Of a stretch of 64,000 nt of DNA, positions 1-7,168 are shown piece by piece. The notes under the pieces are model-generated. The model was not told where the DNA came from, made no database searches, and worked only from the letters and a program-made list of their open reading frames with translations. A program made the position numbers and the translations under genes. This stretch comes from Oceanicola sp. (GTDB lineage: Bacteria; Pseudomonadota; Alphaproteobacteria; Rhodobacterales; Rhodobacteraceae), in the NCBI GenBank assembly GCA_017792405.1, contig CP051231.1, forward strand, positions 1,614,895-1,678,894, read 5' to 3'. The stretch's first letter is position 1. Every line of letters starts with the position of its first letter.

Positions 1-15
1 ATCGGGGACATCTCA

Positions 16-798
16 ATGATCCAGGTCGAGAACCTGCACAAGCACTTCGGCGGCTTCCATGCCGTCGACGGCGCCACGCTGACCATTCAGCCCGGCTCCA
101 TCACCGGCCTCATCGGCCCGAACGGCGCAGGAAAGACCACGCTTTTCAACGTGGTAGCAGGCGTTCTTGAGCCCACCTCCGGCCGCGTCACGATGAACGG
201 CGAAGATATCACCGGCCTGCCGCCGCACGCGCTTTTTGGCAAGGGGCTGCTGCGCACCTTCCAGATCGCCCATGAATTCAGCTCCATGACCTGCCGCGAA
301 AACCTGATGATGGTCCCCGGCGGCCAGTCGGGCGAGGCGCTTTGGAACACATGGTTCGGCCGCAAGCGCATCGCCGACGAGGAGCGCGCGCTGAAGGCCA
401 AGGCTGACGAGGTGCTGGAGTTCCTCACCATCGAGCATCTGGCCGACCACAAGGCAGGCCAGGTCTCCGGCGGCCAGAAAAAGCTGCTCGAGCTGGGCCG
501 CACCATGATGGTCGACGCCCGCATCGTCTTTCTCGACGAGGTCGGCGCCGGGGTGAACCGCACACTGCTCAACACCATCGGCGACGCGATCATCCGCCTC
601 AACAAGGAGCGCGGCTACACCTTCGTCGTCATCGAGCACGATATGGATTTCATCGAACGCCTCTGCGACCCGGTCATCTGCATGGCCGAGGGCAAGGTGC
701 TGGCCGAGGGCACGCTGGCCGAGATCAAGGCCAACGAACACGTCATCGAGGCCTATCTGGGCACCGGACTGAAGAACAAAGAACAGGTCGGCGCATGA
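16..798 (+). CDS. livG: Branched-chain amino acid-type ABC transporter ATP-binding protein (LivG-like)
   Basis: This 260-residue protein is the first ATPase of a Liv/HAAT-type importer and would couple ATP hydrolysis to solute uptake on the cytoplasmic face of the LivHM permease. Walker A GPNGAGKT is at about residues 34-41, the ABC signature VSGGQ at about 150-154, Walker B VFLDE at about 171-175, and the switch histidine in VIEHDM at about 208. The usual DEP after Walker B reads DEV here. The gene begins 15 bases into the window, so the promoter and any upstream solute-binding protein are not visible. Its stop overlaps the start of the next gene by 4 bases (ATGA), so the two are translationally coupled. 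Substrate cannot be predicted from the ATPase. Confidence 0.92.
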   Translation: MIQVENLHKHFGGFHAVDGATLTIQPGSITGLIGPNGAGKTTLFNVVAGVLEPTSGRVTMNGEDITGLPPHALFGKGLLRTFQIAHEFSSMTCRENLMMVPGGQSGEALWNTWFGRKRIADEERALKAKADEVLEFLTIEHLADHKAGQVSGGQKKLLELGRTMMVDARIVFLDEVGAGVNRTLLNTIGDAIIRLNKERGYTFVVIEHDMDFIERLCDPVICMAEGKVLAEGTLAEIKANEHVIEAYLGTGLKNKEQVGA

Positions 799-1484
799 TC
801 CGCGCCACGCTCACTGCCCTTGCGCTGCTCGCCAGCCCTGTCAGTGCGCAGGAGAGTGAGCCGCTGTTCACGACCGATTTCCGGGGTCATGAGATCGTTG
901 TGCACCCCAATGGCACGTGGCAGTTCTCCGACCCCGATGTGACCCTCGCCGCCATCAGCCCCTTCGCCAGCGGGGGCTGCCTTGCATCCTCGGGCGGGCG
1001 GGTCACCTACTGCGGCCTGCCCGAGGGCTTTGAGGCCGACCGGCCGGTCAGCGCCCACGGGCTTGAGGAACACGGGTTCACCGATCAGGCGACGCGCCTT
1101 CAGTTCACCCTCTCGCTCGATACCAACTACGGCCATGGCGGCGACCTCGCCTATTACAGCCAGCTGGGCTCCAGCGTGGGTGAAGGCTTCATGCTCAAGG
1201 CCATGAGCTTTCTGACAGGCTTTGAATTCGAGGGAGAAACCGCCACCGTCCGCGACGGGATCGCCGTGGTCGAGAACGGCTTCACCATCGAGACCGAGGG
1301 CGGCAGTGGGCTCACGGATTTTTCGATCGAGGTCATGACCGAAAGTGAAACGCTGAGCGTTCAGGCAAGCGCATGGAGCAGCGCAGATGCCGCCCTGCCG
1401 GACATGGAAAATGTGCTGGCCCGCCTCACCGCCAACCTCAGCATCGACGGCAAACCACTGGCCGAATGGAAGGCCGCCAAATGA
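795..1484 (+). CDS. Exported protein of unknown function inside the liv operon (229 aa)
   Basis: I do not recognise a family. The N terminus MIRATLTALALLASPVSAQ is a typical Sec signal peptide, with cleavage probably after SAQ, so the product is periplasmic or secreted. The mature protein starts with a short domain (HPNGTWQFSD), has two cysteines about 11 residues apart (GGC...TYC), and ends in a predicted amphipathic helix before KPLAEWKAAK. The first codons, ATGATCCGC followed by a hydrophobic run, recur in three other genes of this array, which suggests duplication. It overlaps livG and the next gene by 4 bases each, so it belongs to the transporter operon. It may be distantly related to the next two products, which share the two-cysteine N terminus and C-terminal helix; this is inference. 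Confidence 0.85.
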   Translation: MIRATLTALALLASPVSAQESEPLFTTDFRGHEIVVHPNGTWQFSDPDVTLAAISPFASGGCLASSGGRVTYCGLPEGFEADRPVSAHGLEEHGFTDQATRLQFTLSLDTNYGHGGDLAYYSQLGSSVGEGFMLKAMSFLTGFEFEGETATVRDGIAVVENGFTIETEGGSGLTDFSIEVMTESETLSVQASAWSSADAALPDMENVLARLTANLSIDGKPLAEWKAAK

Positions 1485-1972
1485 TCCGCGCCGCCCTCCT
1501 CTCCCTCGCTGCCGCCCTGCCCGCACAGGCCGAGCCCTGCCTCGAGCAGATCACCCCCAGCTTCGATCTCTGCCTCGACGGCACCCGCATGGCCGGCGCC
1601 TATCTCGAACAGTTCGGCGACGGCTCCCGGCTGGAGCTTTCCGAAGTGTCGCTGGACTACATCGAAGATTACGCGGGCCGTGGCACCGGAACGCTGCAGC
1701 AGGATATGGCCGCCTTCAACGCCACCTTCGAGATCCCGCCCGAAAACACCCTGCTCACCACCAGCCACAGCTCCGAGGGCCGCACCGCCTTTGTCGAGGT
1801 CGGCAATGCGCCGGACTCCACCCGCCGCGTCGCCCGCGCCGTTACCGAGCTGGGCGGCAGCCGCCTGATGCTGATCTACGGCGCCCCGTGGGACGCATGG
1901 CCAGAAAGCCTTGGCGAAGGGGTGATCGAAATGGTTGAAGCTCTGCGCCTGCGCTGCGAAGGGAGCTGTTGA
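1481..1972 (+). CDS. Exported protein of unknown function inside the liv operon (163 aa)
   Basis: The start is the ATG that overlaps the previous stop (ATGA). It gives a clean signal peptide, MIRAALLSLAAALPAQA, with the mature protein beginning near EPCLEQ. Two cysteines 11 residues apart (PC...LC) open the mature domain, and another pair closes the protein (RCEGSC). An in-frame open stretch upstream would lose the signal peptide, so the later ATG is preferred. Size, cysteine placement and the GRTAFVEVG...LMLIYGAPW...LRL pattern loosely resemble the next product (GRKAQILDA...AMLSLSAAG...LDF), so the two may be diverged duplicates. No known domain was recognised. Confidence 0.83.
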   Translation: MIRAALLSLAAALPAQAEPCLEQITPSFDLCLDGTRMAGAYLEQFGDGSRLELSEVSLDYIEDYAGRGTGTLQQDMAAFNATFEIPPENTLLTTSHSSEGRTAFVEVGNAPDSTRRVARAVTELGGSRLMLIYGAPWDAWPESLGEGVIEMVEALRLRCEGSC

Positions 1973-1973
1973 G

Positions 1974-2510
1974 ATGCTGTTCCTCTGCCTCCACCCCGCC
2001 AAGCCCACCCTGCGCGCCCTCGCCTCCGTTCTCGCGGTCTCAGCGCCCTCTGCCGCGCTGGCGGAGGACTGCGTGGCCCTCGCCGCGCTCACTGGCCAGC
2101 TCTGCCCCGCGCCCGCCTTCGCCCCCGGCAGCATCACCGACCCGTCCTTCATTGAGATGCAGCCCGCAGGCCCCTTTGGCGATATGCCCGAAGGCTATGC
2201 CGTGCTCACCCCGATGACGCCACAAGACGGCGCCAGCGCCGCCGCCACGGCCGAGGCCTGGCTCGCCAAGGTGCGCAGCAAAGACCCGGAGAGCCTGCCC
2301 CGCCTCGCCCAACGAGACGTGGACGGGCGCAAGGCACAGATTCTCGATGCCTCGGGCGAAGGCCGCATCGGGCGCATCGCCCTGATCGAAGACCCGGGCG
2401 CGGGCGTGGCGATGTTGAGCCTCAGCGCCGCGGGCACCGCCGCACCCGACCGTGTCGACGCATGGGCAGATGCGCTGCTCGATGCGCTCGATTTCCCCGG
2501 ATCAAGCTGA
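1974..2510 (+). CDS. Exported protein of unknown function inside the liv operon (178 aa)
   Basis: Starting at the ATG one base after the previous stop (TGAGATG), the product begins MLFLCLHPAK, followed by a hydrophobic run ending in SAALAEDC, a plausible Sec signal with cleavage after ALA. The mature N terminus has two cysteines ten residues apart, then about 130 residues with no recognisable domain and a C-terminal helix VDAWADALLDALDF. Starting further upstream, inside the preceding gene, would hide the signal sequence. It is the third exported product in a row between the two ATPase genes. Function is unknown; its location suggests a periplasmic accessory role for the transporter. Confidence 0.8.
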   Translation: MLFLCLHPAKPTLRALASVLAVSAPSAALAEDCVALAALTGQLCPAPAFAPGSITDPSFIEMQPAGPFGDMPEGYAVLTPMTPQDGASAAATAEAWLAKVRSKDPESLPRLAQRDVDGRKAQILDASGEGRIGRIALIEDPGAGVAMLSLSAAGTAAPDRVDAWADALLDALDFPGSS

Positions 2511-2523
2511 ACAGGAGGGCCGG

Positions 2524-3342
2524 ATGAGCGACGCCTACAGCAATCGCGGCAACGCAGACCGCTCCATCACCAACCCCCGCCCCGGCGGCACGCTCACGGC
2601 GTCACCCGGCAGCGCCGAGCGCGCGATGACTGGCAATGCCTTCCTGATCGGCGACAGCATGACCGGCGGCTACGGGGCCGGGCCAGACATCCTGCACGAC
2701 TGCACCATCGCCGTGGAACCCGGCGAGATCGCGGTGATCGTCGGCCCCAACGGCGCGGGCAAATCCACCGCGATGAAGGCCGTCTTCGGCATGTTGAACC
2801 TGCGCAAGGGCTCCGTCCGCCTCGCCGGGCAGGACATCACCGACCTCACGCCCCAGGCGCGGGTGCGGGCAGGCATGGGCTTCGTGCCGCAGACCAACAA
2901 CATCTTCACCTCCATGACCGTGGAGGAAAACCTCGAGATGGGCGCCTTCATCCGCGACGATGACATCTCCGGCACGATGGCGCAGGTTTACGATCTCTTT
3001 CCGATCCTGAAGGACAAGCGCCGCCAGCCCGCCGGCGAGCTTTCAGGCGGCCAGCGCCAGCAGGTCGCCGTGGGCCGCGCGCTGATGACCCAGCCCAAGG
3101 TGCTGATGCTCGACGAGCCAACCGCCGGCGTTTCGCCCATCGTGATGGACGAACTCTTCGACCGCATCATCGAGGTCGCCCGCACCGGCCTGCCCGTACT
3201 GATGGTCGAGCAGAACGCCCGGCAGGCACTGGAGATCGCCGACAAGGGCTATGTGCTCGTACAGGGCCGCAACGCCCACACCGGCACCGGGCAAGAGCTG
3301 CTGAACGACCCCGAAGTCCGCCAGAGTTTTCTGGGAGGATGA
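2524..3342 (+). CDS. livF: Branched-chain amino acid-type ABC transporter ATP-binding protein (LivF-like)
   Basis: This is the second ATPase of the Liv-type importer. The ATG at 2524 follows an AGGAGG ribosome site (about 2512-2517) at good spacing, which decides against longer in-frame starts. The 272-residue product has Walker A GPNGAGKS at about 74-81, the signature LSGGQRQQ, Walker B VLMLDEPTAG and a terminal LLNDPEVRQSFLGG, all typical of LivF. It carries an N-terminal extension of about 35 residues (SNRGNADRSITNP) that ordinary LivF proteins lack. It lies 13 bases downstream of one exported-protein gene and is followed immediately by another, so the ATPase genes are separated by non-transporter genes. 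Confidence 0.92.
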   Translation: MSDAYSNRGNADRSITNPRPGGTLTASPGSAERAMTGNAFLIGDSMTGGYGAGPDILHDCTIAVEPGEIAVIVGPNGAGKSTAMKAVFGMLNLRKGSVRLAGQDITDLTPQARVRAGMGFVPQTNNIFTSMTVEENLEMGAFIRDDDISGTMAQVYDLFPILKDKRRQPAGELSGGQRQQVAVGRALMTQPKVLMLDEPTAGVSPIVMDELFDRIIEVARTGLPVLMVEQNARQALEIADKGYVLVQGRNAHTGTGQELLNDPEVRQSFLGG

Positions 3343-3344
3343 GG

Positions 3345-3725
3345 ATGCTGCGCCAATGTATTGTCATCGCTGGATTTATCGCGGCACCGCTTGCGGTGCT
3401 GGCGCAGTCCGACGAGCCGCCGCAGGAATGGCTCTGCACCTCCGAGAGCCACAGCCTCGCCGTCTCCGTCCTGCCGTCCGACCGCCGCCCCGCGCTTCTG
3501 ACGCTGAACGAGACCATCCAGCTCGACGCCACGCTGAACCGCCGCAACGACAACCTCCGCCTCTTCGCCACCTCCACGGCTGACAAGCTCTTCCTCGCTC
3601 TCCACCTGCGCGACGATGGCAGCAGCGAGATCATGCACCAGCAGATGGGCGGCGAAACCGCCTTCGAGCCCGCCACCTGCGAAGACCGCGCCGGGCTTGT
3701 CGCCTATCTGGAGAGCCGCCTGTGA
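3345..3725 (+). CDS. Exported small protein, PALLTL/YLE paralogue family, in liv operon (126 aa)
   Basis: An ATG at 3339 overlaps the livF stop, but the GGGAGG ribosome site (3333-3338) abuts it. The ATG at 3345 has ideal spacing and gives MLRQCIVIAGFIAAPLAVLA, a Sec signal peptide. The mature part shares a layout with the product of 4108-4479: CTSES near the start, PALLTL, a LxLxxDGSxxIM segment, and a terminal C-x2-R-x2-L-x2-YLE motif (CEDRAGLVAYLESRL). The two are clear paralogues separated by one gene. Two cysteines, one at each end, could form a disulfide. Function is unknown. Confidence 0.82.
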   Translation: MLRQCIVIAGFIAAPLAVLAQSDEPPQEWLCTSESHSLAVSVLPSDRRPALLTLNETIQLDATLNRRNDNLRLFATSTADKLFLALHLRDDGSSEIMHQQMGGETAFEPATCEDRAGLVAYLESRL

Positions 3726-4108
3726 TCCGCCCCGCGCTCTCTGCCACGCTCCTCCTCGCAGCGCCCCCCGCACTGGCGCTGGACTGCATGCCGCAAACCA
3801 GCTGCAGCATCGAGGGCAGTTGCGCGCCCGTCAGCGGCGACGGCGGTTTTCGCCTCACCCGCGACCTCGCCAGCTACATCATGACATCCCTGCCCGAAAA
3901 CGCCCCCGGCGAGCCGCCGATGCAGCTGGCCGAAGCCCCCCGTGCCGACAAGACCACGCGCAGCTTCATCACCCCCGCCTCGCCCAGCGGCGACGCGGTT
4001 CTGTTTTCGCTGATCGAGGAACGACAGTTCATCCTCTCGATCCACGGCCAGCTCAATGGCACGCCCTACGCCTTCCTCTCCGAAGGCACCTGCGAGGGGA
4101 GCCTCTGA
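3722..4108 (+). CDS. Exported small Cys-cluster protein, family A, in liv operon (128 aa)
   Basis: GTG start overlapping the previous stop by 4 bases (GTGA). The signal peptide MIRPALSATLLLAAPPALA leads into a mature N terminus LDCMPQTSCSIEGSCAP, i.e. C-x5-C-x5-C, and the protein ends SEGTCEGSL. Four other products in this operon (4476, 4940, 5326, 6731) share this layout of three closely spaced N-terminal cysteines plus one near the C terminus, consistent with two disulfides in an exported protein. The middle holds alternating polar/hydrophobic segments (FSLIEERQFILSIHG) suggestive of beta strands. No known domain was recognised, and the periplasmic role is inferred. Confidence 0.82.
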   Translation: MIRPALSATLLLAAPPALALDCMPQTSCSIEGSCAPVSGDGGFRLTRDLASYIMTSLPENAPGEPPMQLAEAPRADKTTRSFITPASPSGDAVLFSLIEERQFILSIHGQLNGTPYAFLSEGTCEGSL

Positions 4109-4479
4109 TGCGCGGCGTCACCCTGCCCTCCGCCCTCGCCCTACTCGCGTGGCCCTCCGCCTCGCAAGCCGAGCAGGAGCCGCTGGCCACCTGCAGCTCC
4201 GCCTCCTATGAGGTCTGCGTGACGGCGCAGGATGACCCGGCCCACCCGGCCCTGCTCACCCTTATCGGCAGCCGCCCACAAGCCGCCCGGCTCAGCCGCG
4301 ACGAGGGGCTCTGCCTCACCGCCAGCCAACGGGCCGAAACACCCTGTGTCTCGCTGCTGTTGCAGCCCGATGGCAGCACGGCGATCATGGTCCACACACC
4401 CGGCGCCACACCCGTGGTGGAACTGGCCGATTGCCCGGCCCGCGACGCCCTCATCACCTATCTGGAGGCCAAAGCATGA
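4108..4479 (+). CDS. Exported small protein, PALLTL/YLE paralogue family, in liv operon (123 aa)
   Basis: The start ATG shares one base with the previous stop (TGATG). The signal peptide ends around WPSASQA, and the mature protein begins EQEPLATCSSAS. Relative to the product of 3345-3725 it conserves CSSAS, HPALLTL, LLLQPDGSTAIM, VVELADC and RDALITYLEAKA, so these are tandem paralogues interrupted by a family A gene. It has extra cysteines (EVCV, GLCL, TPCV). The alternation of the two families along the operon suggests past duplication of a gene pair. Function is unknown. Confidence 0.8.
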   Translation: MRGVTLPSALALLAWPSASQAEQEPLATCSSASYEVCVTAQDDPAHPALLTLIGSRPQAARLSRDEGLCLTASQRAETPCVSLLLQPDGSTAIMVHTPGATPVVELADCPARDALITYLEAKA

Positions 4480-4940
4480 CCCTTCGCACCGCCCGCACCC
4501 TCACCTTCGCCCTGCTCTGCGCGCCCCTGCTCGCCACCCCGGCACTGGCCGCGCTGGACTGCACCGCCGAGCAAGTTTGCAATGCCACTGGAGCCTGCGA
4601 GGCCGCCGGGCCGGGTGACGACTTCAAGCTCGAGCGCAACGGGCGCGGGCTGGCGATCGTTTACCCTGAGCGGATCGTCACCAAGCAATCCCGCTCTCAC
4701 ACCGATGATGTGCCCGGCGGGCGCGTGCAGGCAGGCCCCCGGATCAGGGAGAAAGGCCGGGCCTACCGGGTCGAGCCCGTCCCCGGCGCGCGTGGCTCCT
4801 ATATTGCCAACACCGGGCGCGGCGGCGATGCGCTGCTCCTCTCGGTCGGGCGCGGCAGCTTCATCCTCACAACGCAGGGCAGCGACCGCAGCCGCCCCGA
4901 GGCCCGCATGGTCACCGGCCGCTGCGCCGGGCGGCTCTGA
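4476..4940 (+). CDS. Exported small Cys-cluster protein, family A, in liv operon (154 aa)
   Basis: ATG at 4476 overlaps the previous stop by 4 bases. It gives the signal sequence MTLRTARTLTFALLCAPLLA followed by TPALA. The mature protein starts LDCTAEQVCNATGACEA, matching the family A pattern C-x5-C-x5-C, and ends TGRCAGRL. It is the largest member of the family, with a basic insert (KQSRSHTDD...QAGPRIREKGRAYRV) before the shared LLLSVGRGSFILTTQG strand-like segment. It is coupled to its neighbours by start/stop overlaps. Function is unknown; stable extracytoplasmic folding through disulfides is expected. Confidence 0.82.
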   Translation: MTLRTARTLTFALLCAPLLATPALAALDCTAEQVCNATGACEAAGPGDDFKLERNGRGLAIVYPERIVTKQSRSHTDDVPGGRVQAGPRIREKGRAYRVEPVPGARGSYIANTGRGGDALLLSVGRGSFILTTQGSDRSRPEARMVTGRCAGRL

Positions 4941-5329
4941 TGCGCGCCCTCGCCGCCCTCTTGCTCCTTACCCTCCCCGCGGCCCCCGCTGCGGCGCTCT
5001 CCTATGACTGCACCTACACCCGCTACTGCGTGGAGGAACGCTCCTGCCAGCCCTCAGGCCTGACCCTAAACATCCGCCCGCGCGCGGAGGCCGAGAGCCC
5101 CGACCAGTGGGAGATGGAAACAGGCGGCGCGGCTTCGTCCCGCGTCATCCCGGTGAGACAGCTGCGCGACCCGCTGGGGGACAGCTTCAGCTACGTCTCG
5201 CCCATGGAGTTCGACACCATCCACCTCGTCTCGATCTTCAAACGCGGCATCACCCGCTACTCGATGCACAACTCGGTCGAAGGTATCCAGAGCCAGAACT
5301 TTCACGGCACATGCGTGGTGGCCCCGTGA
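4940..5329 (+). CDS. Exported small Cys-cluster protein, family A, in liv operon (129 aa)
   Basis: The start shares one base with the previous stop (TGATG). The signal peptide MRALAALLLLTLPAAPAAA is followed by LSYDCTYTRYCVEERSCQP, i.e. C-x5-C-x5-C, and the protein ends FHGTCVVAP, the terminal G-T-C seen in this family. The central part (IHLVSIFKRGITRYSM) aligns by eye with the strand-like region of its paralogues. Function is unknown. The tight packing of consecutive family members (3722, 4476, 4940, 5326) argues for tandem duplication within the operon. Confidence 0.82.
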   Translation: MRALAALLLLTLPAAPAAALSYDCTYTRYCVEERSCQPSGLTLNIRPRAEAESPDQWEMETGGAASSRVIPVRQLRDPLGDSFSYVSPMEFDTIHLVSIFKRGITRYSMHNSVEGIQSQNFHGTCVVAP

Positions 5330-5724
5330 AGGCGCTGGTGCTCCTCACGGCGCTTGCCCTGCCCACGGCCAGCCAGGCCGAAGGTGCCCGCGTGATGCTC
5401 GATTGCGACTTCCAGCGCAGCTGCACCGAGGCGGGTGACTGTACCCCCTATGGCGGCTCCCAAAGCATCACCCTCGCCCCCACCGCGACCGACGCCAGCG
5501 GCACCGGCGACTGGACGATCACCCTTGGCGACGGCTCCGCGTTTGAGGCCCGCGGCCTCGCCCGCACCGGCCCGTGGGTCTGGCAGCCGGGCGATGGCCA
5601 CCTGCACACGCTGGCGCTCTCCGGCACCAAAAGCGCGCTCTGGATGCGCCAATGGCTGCCCACCGAGCGCTACCCCGACACCTATGCCGAAATCGACATC
5701 ATGACCTGCGAGATCACCGCCTGA
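5326..5724 (+). CDS. Exported small Cys-cluster protein, family A, in liv operon (132 aa)
   Basis: GTG start overlapping the previous stop by 4 bases (GTGA). This yields VKALVLLTALALPTASQA as signal peptide, whereas longer in-frame starts lie inside the neighbouring gene and lack one. The mature protein carries LDCDFQRSCTEAGDCTP, closely matching family A, and ends IDIMTCEITA, so all four signature cysteines are present. The body contains tryptophan-rich segments (GPWVWQPGDG, ALWMRQWLP) not seen in its paralogues. Its stop overlaps the livH start by one base, so permease synthesis should depend on translation through it. Confidence 0.8.
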   Translation: MKALVLLTALALPTASQAEGARVMLDCDFQRSCTEAGDCTPYGGSQSITLAPTATDASGTGDWTITLGDGSAFEARGLARTGPWVWQPGDGHLHTLALSGTKSALWMRQWLPTERYPDTYAEIDIMTCEITA

Positions 5725-6734
5725 TGGACCTGCTGAACGCCCTCGTGGCCCTGACCAACTTCGTCATCATCCCGGCCGCCACCTACGGCTCGCAGCTGGC
5801 GCTCGGCGCGCTCGGAGTCACGCTGATCTACGGCATCCTGCGGTTCTCCAACTTCGCCCATGGCGATACGATGGCCTTCGGCACCACCGTCACCATCCTG
5901 TTCACATGGGCGCTGCAAGCGATAGGCGTCACCTTCGGCCCGCTGCCCACGGCCCTGCTCGCCCTGCCGCTCGGGATCGCCGCCACCGCGCTGCTGGTGC
6001 TCGGCACCGACCGCGCCGTCTATCGCTTCTACCGCCGGCAAAAGGCCGCGCCGGTGATCCTTGTGATCGTCTCGATCGGGGTGATGTTCATCCTCAACGG
6101 CCTCACCCGCTTTATCATCGGAGTCGATGACCAGCGCTTCGCCGATGGCGCCCGCTTCGTGATTTCCGCCGGTGATTTCAAAAAGATGACCGGCCTTGCC
6201 GAAGGCCTCGCCCTGCGCTCGACCCAGGTGCTCACGATGGTCGTTGCCGCCATCTGCGTGGCGCTGCTGTTCTGGTTCCTGAACCGCACCCGCACCGGAA
6301 AGAGCATGCGCGCCTTCTCCGACAACGAGGATCTCGCCCTGCTCTCCGGCATCAACCCTGAGCGGGTCGTGGCCGTCACATGGGTGATCGTCGCCGCGCT
6401 CGCCACCATCGCGGGCGTGCTCTACGGGCTCGACAAGTCGTTCAAACCCTTCGTCTATTTCCAGCTTCTGCTGCCGATCTTCGCCGCCGCCATCGTCGGC
6501 GGCCTCGGCTCGCCGCTGGGCGCCATCGCGGGCGGCTTCGTGATCGCCTTCTCCGAGGTCACCGTCACCTACGCCTTCAAGAAGGTCGCGACATACGTGC
6601 TGCCGGAGGCGCTCGCCCCCTCGGGCCTGCTGCAACTGCTGACCACCGAATACAAATTCGCCGTCAGCTTCGCCATTCTGGTGATCGTCCTGCTCATCAA
6701 ACCCACCGGCCTCTTCAAGGGGAAATCCGTATGA
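5724..6734 (+). CDS. livH: Branched-chain amino acid-type ABC transporter permease (LivH-like)
   Basis: This 336-residue integral membrane protein forms half of the translocation channel. It starts at the ATG overlapping the previous stop (TGATG). The first helix region QLALGALGVTLIYGILRFSNFAHGD is the characteristic LivH N terminus. Later features are GTDRAVYRFYRR, SMRAFSDNEDLALLSGINPERVV (the cytoplasmic coupling loop) and the C-terminal AAIVGGLGSPLGAIAGGF helix. About eight membrane segments are visible. It is followed, with a 4-base overlap, by another small exported-protein gene before its partner livM, an arrangement not seen in standard liv operons. Confidence 0.93.
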   Translation: MDLLNALVALTNFVIIPAATYGSQLALGALGVTLIYGILRFSNFAHGDTMAFGTTVTILFTWALQAIGVTFGPLPTALLALPLGIAATALLVLGTDRAVYRFYRRQKAAPVILVIVSIGVMFILNGLTRFIIGVDDQRFADGARFVISAGDFKKMTGLAEGLALRSTQVLTMVVAAICVALLFWFLNRTRTGKSMRAFSDNEDLALLSGINPERVVAVTWVIVAALATIAGVLYGLDKSFKPFVYFQLLLPIFAAAIVGGLGSPLGAIAGGFVIAFSEVTVTYAFKKVATYVLPEALAPSGLLQLLTTEYKFAVSFAILVIVLLIKPTGLFKGKSV

Positions 6735-7168
6735 TCCGCGCCGCCGCCCTCTGCCTCTTCGCAGCCCCCGCCCTGGCCGACACCCGCGCTTCGGTGGATT
6801 TCACCTGCACCTCCTCTCAGCGCTGCGAGCCCGGCGCGGGCTGCTCCCCGGTCAAGCGCGCCGTTCAGCTGCACCTCAAGGGCAAGGCGCCCGATATCTT
6901 CCTGACCCATAACTTCATGTTCAGCCAGGATCAGGCCCCGGCCCGCGCGATCCCGGTCGAGGCGCAATCAGGGCCCGACCGGCTCACCTTCGTCTTCTCC
7001 GATGGCTTCCCACCCGTTCCGTTGCTCACCATCCACGCCGATGGCAGCTTCCGCGCCGATACCGCGCTGGCCACCACCACGCCCTACCTGACAGGCACCT
7101 GCACCGGCAGTGCGGCAGGCTGGCATGACCTCGGCGCCCTTCCCGCCACGCCCCGGAGGCTCGCATGA
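6731..7168 (+). CDS. Exported small Cys-cluster protein, family A, between livH and livM (145 aa)
   Basis: ATG overlaps the livH stop (ATGA). Signal peptide MIRAAALCLFAAPALA, then VDFTCTSSQRCEPGAGCSP, the family A cysteine cluster, and a late TGTCTGS motif. The C terminus is extended by about 15 residues (GWHDLGALPATPRRLA) compared with paralogues. A segment LLTIHADGSFRADT matches the strand-like centre of the family. It sits exactly between the two permease genes and overlaps livM by 4 bases, so stoichiometric co-production with the channel is likely. Molecular function is unknown. Confidence 0.82.
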   Translation: MIRAAALCLFAAPALADTRASVDFTCTSSQRCEPGAGCSPVKRAVQLHLKGKAPDIFLTHNFMFSQDQAPARAIPVEAQSGPDRLTFVFSDGFPPVPLLTIHADGSFRADTALATTTPYLTGTCTGSAAGWHDLGALPATPRRLA

